Part shown: positions 54,763 through 64,000 of the stretch, piece after piece | Numbering within the stretch: the first letter of the stretch is position 1 | How the letters are laid out: each line of letters begins with the position of its first letter | Assembly (NCBI RefSeq): GCF_000384115.1 | Contig: NZ_KB913029.1 | Span: 4,439,057 to 4,503,056, forward strand | Direction of reading: 5' to 3' | Source of the DNA: Sporichthya polymorpha DSM 43042 | Lineage (GTDB): Bacteria; Actinomycetota; Actinomycetes; Sporichthyales; Sporichthyaceae | Length of the DNA: 64,000 nt | Notes under the pieces: model-generated | Databases searched by the model: none | Told to the model about the DNA's origin: nothing | What the model saw: only the letters and a program-made list of their open reading frames with translations | Program-made: the position numbers and the translations under genes

Positions 54763-55700
54763 GTGAGGCTGATCCTCGGGTCGAGCCACGCGTAGAGCAG
54801 GTCCACGACGAGGTTGACGAACAGGAAGACCGCCGCGAACAGGAGCACCGCGCCCTGCAGGACCGGATAGTCCCGCGCCTGCACCGACTGCAGCGCGAGC
54901 TGGCCGAGACCGTTCCAGGAGAAGACGATCTCGACGACGACCACGCCGGAGAGCAGATACGCGAGCTGGATGCCGATGACGGTCAGGACCGGTACCGCCG
55001 TGTTGCGCAGGACGTGACGGCGGATCACGACGCCCTCGGACAATCCCTTCGCGCGGGCGGTCCGGACGTGGTCCTCGCTGAGCACCTCGAGCGCGGCGGC
55101 GCGGACGAAGCGGGTCAGCACCGCGCCGGAGACCACCCCGACCGTCAGGGCGGGCAGGACGAGGTGCCGCAGCCACCGCACCGGGTCCTCCGTCAGCGGG
55201 ACGTACCCGCCGGCCGGGAACCAGCCGAGCGACCCGGCGAGGATCAGGATCGCGAGGATGCCCAGCCAGAAGTCCGGCACCGAGATGCCGAACTGGCTGA
55301 TCAGCGTCGCGGCCCGGTCGAGTACCGAGCGCGGCCGCAGGGCGGAGGCGAGCCCGAGCGGAACCGAGATCAGCAGGGCGACGACGATCGCGGCGACGGC
55401 GAGCGACACCGTTGCGGGCAGCCGTTCGGCGATGACCTCGGCGACCGGGTCCTCGCTGCGGAAGCTGACCCCGAGGTCGCCCGTCAGCGCGTTGCCGAGC
55501 CAGTGGAAGTACTGCGACACCAGCGGCCGGTCGAGGCCGGACTCCGCGCGCAGCGCGTCGTAGGTGCCCTGGTCGAAGCGGGTGCCGAGGGCGAGGCGGA
55601 CGGGGTCGCCGGGGACGAGGTGGATCAGCGCGAACACCGCGATGCTGACGCCCCACAGGACGCCCACGGTGGCCAGGAGACGGCGCGTGAGGTAGTTCAT
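54759..55700 (-). CDS. oligopeptide ABC transporter permease (OppB/DppB-like)
   Basis: The 313-residue permease begins YLTRRLLATVGVLWGVSIAVFALIHLVPGDPV, the family N-terminus. It has about six membrane segments, with a coupling loop VRTARAKGLSEGVVIRRHVLRN. It partners the OppC-like permease. Its ATG overlaps the stop of the binding-protein gene (ATGA 55697–55700). Confidence 0.93.
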   Translation of the reverse strand: MNYLTRRLLATVGVLWGVSIAVFALIHLVPGDPVRLALGTRFDQGTYDALRAESGLDRPLVSQYFHWLGNALTGDLGVSFRSEDPVAEVIAERLPATVSLAVAAIVVALLISVPLGLASALRPRSVLDRAATLISQFGISVPDFWLGILAILILAGSLGWFPAGGYVPLTEDPVRWLRHLVLPALTVGVVSGAVLTRFVRAAALEVLSEDHVRTARAKGLSEGVVIRRHVLRNTAVPVLTVIGIQLAYLLSGVVVVEIVFSWNGLGQLALQSVQARDYPVLQGAVLLFAAVFLFVNLVVDLLYAWLDPRISLT

Positions 55701-57310
55701 TCGAACCTCACGTTCTCGAAGTTCACCGCGCGGTCGGGGCGGATCTCATACCCCGTCACGTCCGGCGACCAGCCCTGCACGACCTGCGGGTTGTAGAGGT
55801 AGAGGTAGCTCTCGGCGTCGACGATGCGCCGCGCGACCTGCTCGTACAGGTCCTCACGCGCCGCGGGGTCGGGCTCGGTGGCGGCGCGCTTGAGGAGGTC
55901 GTCGGTCTCGGGGTCGCAGTACTTCTGGTAGTTGTTCGAGCCGTCGCACGAGTGCTGCGACTGGTAGAAGTCGAACGGGTCGGCGTTGCCGATCCAGCCG
56001 AGCAGGAAGCTGTCGAAGTCGCCCTTGGACTGCCGGTCGAGCCAGGTCGCGAACTCCTCGACCTCGACCCGGACGTCGATGCCGACCTCGTGCAGGTTCG
56101 ACGCGATCACCTGCGCGACCTGCACGGTCTCGGGATACTCGCTGGTGACCATCAGCTTGAGCTCCAACCGCGGGTGCCCGGCGTCGGCGAGCAGCGTCCG
56201 GGCCTTGGCGACGTCCCGGTTGATCGGGGCGTAGTCGGTGTGGCCGTACAGGCCCTCGGGGATCGCGGTCTGGATCGGCTTCGCCGCGTTCGGCTGCGCC
56301 GCCTCGGCGATCGCCTCCCGGTCCAGGCCGTGGTTGATCGCCTCACGGACGCGCTCGTCGTCGAACGGCTTCCGTTCGAAGTTCGTGGCCAGGTACCAGT
56401 AGTCGACACTCGGCACCTGACCGAGCGTCACGTGCTCGTCGTCCGCGAGCTTCTTGAGCTGGGACGGTGGAAGGTTGTCGGTCCAGTCGATCTCGCCGGT
56501 CTGCAGGGCGACCAAGGCCGTGGTCGGTTCGCTGACGAATCGGAACTCCAGCGACGAGACGTGCGGACCGTCGCCCCAGTAGTTCTCGTTCGGCAGCAGG
56601 GTGATGCCGGCGGCGGTGTCGCGGGCGACGCGGAACGGCCCGGTGCCGTCGGTCTCGCGGGCGAGGTTGAGCCGGTCGGCCGCGCCCTCGGGGAGAATCG
56701 CGGTGCCCTTGAAGCCGCCGAGCTCGGCGAGCAGGTACGGCGTGGGCTGCGAGAGGTCGACACGGACGGTGTGGGAGTCGACGGCGACGACGTCGGTGAT
56801 CGGCTCCAGACGGAACGCGTTGGAGAGCTTCTCGTCGATGATCCGCTTGAGCGAGTAGACGACGTCGCCGGCGTCGAAGTCGTCCCCGCTCGCGAACTTC
56901 ACGCCGCGGCGCAGCTGAAAGATCCAGGAGCGGCCGTCCTCGGCCGTGGTCCAGGACTCGGCGAGCTGCGGCTCGTAGCCGGTCCCGTCCGGCTTCGGGA
57001 CGACCAGGGTGTCGTAGACGTTCTCCAGCACCTGGAAGCTGGCGTACGCCGTGGTCTTGTGCGGGTCGAGCTGGTCCGGCTCGCCGCTGATCGCCGCGAC
57101 GAACGGCGTCGGACCCTTGTCGACCGCGTTCAGGCCCTCACCGCAGCCGGTGAGGGCCAGCAACCCGGCGAGAACCACTCCCACCGCCACCGACGCCGCC
57201 CGCGGCGGGCGCGGGCGGCGTGCGGGTGTGCGGGCAGCCGTCGTTCTCAGCTCCTGCCGGCGAGTGCGGAGAGGTTCTCGGAAAACCTGTCCGCCTCGCG
57301 GCGCCCGCAA
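55697..57310 (-). CDS. peptide ABC transporter substrate-binding lipoprotein (SBP family 5)
   Basis: The protein has a lipoprotein signal VVLAGLLALTGC and an SBP_bac_5 domain: SGEPDQLDPHKT, then YEPQLAESWTTAEDGRSWIFQLR, DVVYSLKRI and the C-terminal LYNPQVVQGW. It binds peptides or similar ligands outside the membrane and delivers them to the OppBC channel. The only in-frame start upstream of the basic region is TTG 57310, giving 537 residues, without a good ribosome binding site; GTG 57190 would remove the basic part of the signal. Start uncertain. First gene of the operon. Confidence 0.88.
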   Translation of the reverse strand: MRAPRGGQVFREPLRTRRQELRTTAARTPARRPRPPRAASVAVGVVLAGLLALTGCGEGLNAVDKGPTPFVAAISGEPDQLDPHKTTAYASFQVLENVYDTLVVPKPDGTGYEPQLAESWTTAEDGRSWIFQLRRGVKFASGDDFDAGDVVYSLKRIIDEKLSNAFRLEPITDVVAVDSHTVRVDLSQPTPYLLAELGGFKGTAILPEGAADRLNLARETDGTGPFRVARDTAAGITLLPNENYWGDGPHVSSLEFRFVSEPTTALVALQTGEIDWTDNLPPSQLKKLADDEHVTLGQVPSVDYWYLATNFERKPFDDERVREAINHGLDREAIAEAAQPNAAKPIQTAIPEGLYGHTDYAPINRDVAKARTLLADAGHPRLELKLMVTSEYPETVQVAQVIASNLHEVGIDVRVEVEEFATWLDRQSKGDFDSFLLGWIGNADPFDFYQSQHSCDGSNNYQKYCDPETDDLLKRAATEPDPAAREDLYEQVARRIVDAESYLYLYNPQVVQGWSPDVTGYEIRPDRAVNFENVRFE

Positions 57311-57360
57311 ACCCGCGGTGTCTGTGCAGCCTCTGGCAGTCGCGCCGCGAGGCCGGTAGG

Positions 57361-57783
57361 TCAGTCGGCGACGATGCGCTTGGCGACGTAGCGGCCGTTC
57401 CGCTTCTCGCCGGTGATGCGGACGTCGTCGTCCCGGCGCAGGTCGCGGAGGTTCACCCGGTCGCCGTCGCGCCAGATCTTCGCGTCCTTGGCGACGTGGA
57501 CCGCGCGGTTCCGCTTGCCGAGGTCGACGACGATCTTGCGGTCGGCCCGGTCGATCGAGCGGATCTCGCCGTCGATGCGGAAGTAGCTGACGTTGTGGCG
57601 GTCGCTCTTCTTCCGGTCCTTCTTGTTCTTCTTGCGGTCGTCGCGGTCGTCGCGGTCGAAGAGGTTGCCGAGCAGGCCCCCGATGCCGGGCCCGTTGTCG
57701 GTGGGCGCGGCCACCGCCGGGGCGACCGGGGCCAGCAGGCCGAGGGTGAGCACGCCGGAGATGACCAGGGTCTTGCCGTTCAT
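57361..57783 (-). CDS. secreted small protein with DUF5666-like domain
   Basis: The 140-residue protein has a signal peptide (LVISGVLTLGLLAPVAPAVA), then an extremely charged linker with repeated Asp, Arg and Lys (FDRDDRDDRKK and on), and a beta-rich end resembling a DUF5666 OB-like domain (GEIRSIDRADRKIVVDLG, VRITGEKRNGRYVAKRI). ATG 57783 has GAGGAG 7 nt upstream. It is divergent from the cupin gene. Function unknown. Confidence 0.7.
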   Translation of the reverse strand: MNGKTLVISGVLTLGLLAPVAPAVAAPTDNGPGIGGLLGNLFDRDDRDDRKKNKKDRKKSDRHNVSYFRIDGEIRSIDRADRKIVVDLGKRNRAVHVAKDAKIWRDGDRVNLRDLRRDDDVRITGEKRNGRYVAKRIVAD

Positions 57784-57958
57784 GGGGTGTCTCCTCGAAT
57801 CGGCAGGTGGGAGGTTCGGAGAGGGTGTTCTCGGGACGAGTTGCTGATCAGTGCAGCGCATGGATTGCGCCGTTTCGGCGTCTTTTGCCAACTTTGGTGT
57901 TCGGGTCGGCCCGCTGTCCCGGTGTTGCTGCGAACGAGGTAGAACGAAGGAGCCCCGA

Positions 57959-58411
57959 ATGGACCAGCGCTGGCGGACCGACGGCGTCGCGGTGATCCCG
58001 GCGGACTCGCTCGACTCGAACACGCCCCAGACCCCGGGGATGCACCGCGCGGCCGCGGTGAACGGCGCCCGGGTCGGTGCCCAGGGCCTCTGGGCCGGCA
58101 CCGTGCGGATCTTCCCGGGCGCGCAGACCGGCGCTCATCATCACGGCGAGCTGGAGAGCGTCATCTACGTCGTGTCCGGCCTGGCCCGGATGCGCTGGGG
58201 CGAGCGCCTGGAGTTCACCGCCGAGGCCGGCCCCGGTGACTTCATTTGGGTCCCCCCGTTCGTCCCCCACCAGGAGATCAACGCCTCCCCCGACGCCGAG
58301 CTCCACTGCATCCTCGCCCGCTCCGGCCAGGAGGCGATCGTCGTCAACCTCGACATCGACGGCGTCGAGGTCCCGGAGACCGTCCCCTGGGTCGACCCGC
58401 TCCACCGCTGA
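57959..58411 (+). CDS. cupin-domain protein
   Basis: The 150-residue protein is a single cupin barrel. Metal-ligand motif 1 is GAQTGAHHHGELESVIYVVSG and motif 2 is GDFIWVPPFVPHQEINAS, giving His, His, Glu and His. It may be a metal-binding dioxygenase, isomerase or sensor. AAGGAG lies at 57947–57952 before ATG 57959. The 175-bp divergent gap with the DUF5666 gene holds both promoters. Ligand unknown. Confidence 0.85.
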   Translation: MDQRWRTDGVAVIPADSLDSNTPQTPGMHRAAAVNGARVGAQGLWAGTVRIFPGAQTGAHHHGELESVIYVVSGLARMRWGERLEFTAEAGPGDFIWVPPFVPHQEINASPDAELHCILARSGQEAIVVNLDIDGVEVPETVPWVDPLHR

Positions 58412-58415
58412 ACTC

Positions 58416-58467
58416 CATATCGTCCGGGGAATCGCGCGCTATGACGCGCCATTCCCCGGACGATGTG
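58416..58467. terminator. long hairpin between cupin and Nudix genes
   Basis: Two 23-nt arms (58416–58438 and 58445–58467) match at 21 positions; the shared core is ATCGTCCGGGGAAT. The 6-nt loop is CTATGA. The Nudix stop codon (58439–58441) is in the loop and the left arm begins 5 nt after the cupin stop. It is a convergent-gene terminator. Confidence 0.8.
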
Positions 58468-58897
58468 AATCTGGCAGCAGCTCGACAGCGAACTCGGCGA
58501 GGGCGACGAGCGGCCAAGTGCGCACCTCGCTCAGCGGCGCCCAGGCACAGCAGTCCGTGGTGTTGTCGACCTCGTGGACCAGGTCACCGGGCTCGGCCGT
58601 GACGTCGTAGACGAGTCCGACGAAATGCACCGGCGGCCAAGGCCGCTCAGACGTCCGCTCGAAGACGTGAGAAAAGACCGCGGCCACGCCGCCGCGCGTG
58701 CCGGCGAGCCCGGTCTCCTCCCGCAGCTCACGAAGGACGGCGTTGTCCGGGTGCTCCCCCGGCAGCACTCCGCCGCCGGGCAGCGTCCACCGCCCACCGT
58801 CGACCGCGTCCGGCGCCTGCCGCGCGAGCAGCACCGCCCCGTCCCGGACGCACAGCGCGTACGCCCCGAGGTACCGCTCCATCGCCCCGTCGCTCAC
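58439..58897 (-). CDS. Nudix hydrolase
   Basis: The 152-residue protein has the Nudix box GGVLPGEHPDNAVLRELREETGL with the REExxEE-type glutamates. It hydrolyses nucleoside diphosphates linked to another group, such as oxidised nucleotides, ADP-ribose or NADH. Beyond the box, a Trp/Pro-rich VHFVGLVYDV strand is typical. GTG 58897 is chosen; ATG 58882 (MERYLGAYAL) is equally possible. It ends inside the hairpin shared with the cupin gene. Confidence 0.9.
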   Translation of the reverse strand: MSDGAMERYLGAYALCVRDGAVLLARQAPDAVDGGRWTLPGGGVLPGEHPDNAVLRELREETGLAGTRGGVAAVFSHVFERTSERPWPPVHFVGLVYDVTAEPGDLVHEVDNTTDCCAWAPLSEVRTWPLVALAEFAVELLPDSHRPGNGAS

Positions 58898-58911
58898 CCG
58901 GCCACGCTAGG

Positions 58912-58938
58912 CCCATTGGAGATGACACCTCCAATGGG
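58912..58938 (-). terminator. hairpin downstream of metH
   Basis: CCCATTGGAG (58912–58921) pairs perfectly with CTCCAATGGG (58929–58938) over a 7-nt loop. It lies about 29 bp after the metH stop codon and just before the Nudix start; probable metH terminator. Confidence 0.65.
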
Positions 58939-58949
58939 GCAATCAGACC

Positions 58950-58966
58950 AGCCACATCGTCGGACG

Positions 58967-58967
<1 letters not shown>
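58950..58967 (+). repeat. 18-nt dispersed repeat, copy 2
   Basis: AGCCACATCGTCGGACGT is identical to 21281–21298. Here its last base is the first base of the metH stop codon on the plus strand. Function unknown. Confidence 0.6.
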
Positions 58968-62491
<3,524 letters not shown>

Positions 62492-62570
62492 ATGGTAGTC
62501 CTCGCCGTCCGATAGGTTCGACGGATATGTCCGCAGGGCACCAGCGGACCGATTCGGGAAGGACGGCACC

Positions 62571-63437
62571 GTGATCACGTTCGAGGGCGCGGACGCGCTC
62601 GTGGACCCGGTGCTGCTCGCGTCGTTCGAGGGTTGGAACGACGCTGCGGAGTCGGCGTCCGGGGCGCTCGCGCACCTGACCAGCGTGTGGAACGCCCGCC
62701 TCATCGGCGAACTGGACCCGGACGAGTACTACGACTTCCAGGTGAATCGCCCGTCGATCTCCGTCGACGTGGAGCCCGGTGTGTCCCGCGTCACCTGGCC
62801 GACGACGCGGTTCTACGCCGCCCGCCTCGACAACGGCCGCGATGTGGTTCTCATGCGCGGCGTCGAGCCGAACATGCGCTGGCGCGGGTTCTGTGAGGAG
62901 ATCCTCGACGCCTGCCGGACGCTCGGCGTCGAGACGGTGATCACCCTCGCGGCCCTGCTCGGCGACGCTCCGCACACCCGGCCGGTGCCGGTGCGCGGCA
63001 CGTCGATCGACCCGCTGCTGCGCGCGAAGCTCGGCCTGGAGCCGTCGAGCTACTCCGGCCCGACCGGGATCGTCGGCGTCTTCCAGGACGCCTGCACCCA
63101 GGCCGGTCTGCCGGCCGCGTCCTACTGGGCCGCGGTTCCCTACTACGTCGCCCAGCCGCCGTGTCCGAAGGCGACGCTCGCGCTACTCGGCAAGATCGAG
63201 GACGTCCTCGACGTGACCATCCCCCTCGGCGACCTGCCCGACGAGGCCCGCGCCTGGCAGGACGGCGTCGACGAACTCGCCGCCGAGGACCAGGAGGTCG
63301 CCGACTACGTGCGGTCCCTGGAGGAGGCGAAGGACACCACCGAGCTCCCCGAGGCCTCCGGCGAGGCGATCGCGAAGGAGTTCGAGCGTTACCTCCGCCG
63401 CCGCGACGAGGGCCGCGGCCCCCTCGGCCCCAGCTGA
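62571..63437 (+). CDS. PAC2 family protein
   Basis: The 288-residue protein matches the PAC2 (proteasome assembly chaperone 2-like) family: LLASFEGWNDAAESASGALAHL, then TRFYAARLDNGRDVVLMRGVEPN and VITLAALLGDAPHTRPVPV. It keeps the fold seen in the mycobacterial homologue but without known catalytic residues. The C-terminal 60 residues are acidic and helical. GTG 62571 follows GGGAAGGA. It is divergent from metH. A link to proteasome assembly is suggested only by the family name and the presence of the proteasome locus in this genome. Confidence 0.88.
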   Translation: MITFEGADALVDPVLLASFEGWNDAAESASGALAHLTSVWNARLIGELDPDEYYDFQVNRPSISVDVEPGVSRVTWPTTRFYAARLDNGRDVVLMRGVEPNMRWRGFCEEILDACRTLGVETVITLAALLGDAPHTRPVPVRGTSIDPLLRAKLGLEPSSYSGPTGIVGVFQDACTQAGLPAASYWAAVPYYVAQPPCPKATLALLGKIEDVLDVTIPLGDLPDEARAWQDGVDELAAEDQEVADYVRSLEEAKDTTELPEASGEAIAKEFERYLRRRDEGRGPLGPS

Positions 63438-63450
63438 CGCCGCGTCACCT

Positions 63451-63479
63451 GTCAAGAAAGGGTGTCACCCTTTCTTGAC
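63451..63479. terminator. hairpin between PAC2 and sortase-like genes
   Basis: GTCAAGAAAGGGTG (63451–63464) and its exact complement (63466–63479) surround one base. A TTTCTT stretch closes the right arm. It lies between the convergent PAC2 and sortase-like genes. Confidence 0.8.
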
Positions 63480-63487
63480 CGGGCGGG

Positions 63488-64000
63488 CTACTTGGCGAGG
63501 TCGGCGAAGACGACGACGTTGCGGGGGAACCCGCCCTTGGCCTGGTCGTAGGCGCCGGTCGAGGTGATCAGACGCAGCTGAACCGACTTGCCGCTGCCGT
63601 AGATCCGCTTCTCGGGCACCTGGCCGGCTTTGAACTGCTCGACCGAGCGGACGACGAACGTCAGCTCCTGGCCCGCCTGGGTCGTGACGGTGAAGCGGTC
63701 GCCGGCCTGAGCGTCGACGAGCTTGGCGAAGACGTCCGCACCGGCCTGGCTGCGGCGGCCGAGGACGACGGCGCGACCCGGCTGGCCCGGCTCCGGGCCG
63801 CTCTCGATCCAGCCGGCGCGCCCGAGGTCGGGCACCTGGAGCACCTGAGTGATCGGGTCCGTCGCCAGGGCGTCGAGCTCGGTGCTGATGCCGAGGCGCG
63901 CGAAGGTCAGGGTCGCCGGGTAGTGCTCCTGGCCCGCGACGACGGTGTTCTGGGCGACCGCGGGCTGCTCGGAGTCCCAGGGCCAGCCGCCGAGGCCACC
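63488..64000 (-). CDS. class F sortase-like protein lacking catalytic His and Cys (N-terminus beyond window)
   Basis: The visible 170 residues cover the sortase beta-barrel: LGISTELDALATDP near the left, then VPDLGRAGWIESGPEPGQPGRAVVLG, VFAKLVDAQAGDRFTVTT, RIYGSGKSVQLRLITSTGAYD and the end NVVVFADLAK. The order matches class F sortases of actinobacteria. In active members GHVDS supplies the His and LITCGG the Cys. Here these read GRRSQ and LITSTG, so both are replaced (His to Arg, Cys to Ser), while the Arg in LRL remains. It cannot be a normal transpeptidase. The N-terminal membrane segment lies outside the window. Confidence 0.8.
   Translation of the reverse strand, partial: GGLGGWPWDSEQPAVAQNTVVAGQEHYPATLTFARLGISTELDALATDPITQVLQVPDLGRAGWIESGPEPGQPGRAVVLGRRSQAGADVFAKLVDAQAGDRFTVTTQAGQELTFVVRSVEQFKAGQVPEKRIYGSGKSVQLRLITSTGAYDQAKGGFPRNVVVFADLAK

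Overview
The window is chromosomal DNA of a high-GC actinomycete. The evidence is a complete Pup–proteasome locus (dop, pup, prcB, prcA, pafA, arc, with pafB/pafC nearby), RbpA, a TatA/TatC pair, an apolipoprotein N-acyltransferase next to a polyprenol-phosphate-mannose synthase, a Ddn-type F420-dependent nitroreductase family protein, frequent GTG starts and very GC-rich third codon positions. I cannot place it below class or order with confidence. No rRNA, tRNA or CRISPR array was seen.

Layout. 1–5.7 kb: rbpA behind a sigma-R-type promoter, converging on fxsA, ppm1 and lnt, then a sulfur patch holding a cysteine-dioxygenase relic, a short rhodanese and a TSUP (TauE/SafE-type) exporter. 6.0–11.4 kb: most of the B12-dependent lysine fermentation pathway (kamA, kamD, kamE, kdd, kal) as a divergent pair of transcription units. 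11.4–19.3 kb: a secreted HExxH-type metalloprotease, then a tightly overlapping minus-strand run of M24 peptidase, Lrp regulator, PEP-utilising mobile-domain protein, SDR, DUF7065-like protein and Ddn-like protein. 19.3–21.5 kb: a decayed mobile patch with an IS5-type transposase relic and a frameshifted 13E12/DUF222-HNH gene behind a LexA-type box. 21.5–25.2 kb: 5'-3' exonuclease, ABM monooxygenase, a lipoprotein and a small-molecule kinase-like protein.

25.2–46.2 kb is the core proteasome/Tat block. It contains, on the minus strand, trmI, arc, dop, pup, prcB, prcA, pafA, two tandem two-domain FKBP lipoproteins, pafB, pafC, a zinc ribbon, a small membrane protein, tatA, tatC and the helicase helY. 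arc is separated from dop by a VOC protein, an SRPBCC protein and a broken DUF559 gene. Upstream of trmI are an M50 site-2-type protease with CBS domains and an overlapping stand-alone receiver protein. 46.3–58 kb: a MacB-like ABC exporter (ATPase plus permease), a secreted subtilisin and a complete five-gene dipeptide/oligopeptide ABC importer. 57.4–64 kb: a small secreted basic protein, a cupin, a Nudix hydrolase, B12-dependent methionine synthase metH, a PAC2-family protein, and the 3' part of a class F sortase-like protein that lacks the catalytic His and Cys.

How the parts work together. Dop and PafA prepare Pup and ligate it to targets, and the ARC ring with PrcAB degrades them. PafBC is a WYL-type transcription factor pair known in mycobacteria for the DNA-damage response. 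The Kam enzymes and MetH both imply that the cell makes or imports cobalamin. Most convergent gene pairs end in long palindromes, and in several of them a stop codon sits inside the palindrome.

The most notable items are the incomplete lysine 3,5-diaminohexanoate cluster, the Lrp–PEP-mobile–SDR–DUF7065–Ddn operon, the catalytically dead sortase-like protein, and the cysteine-dioxygenase relic with an internal deletion.
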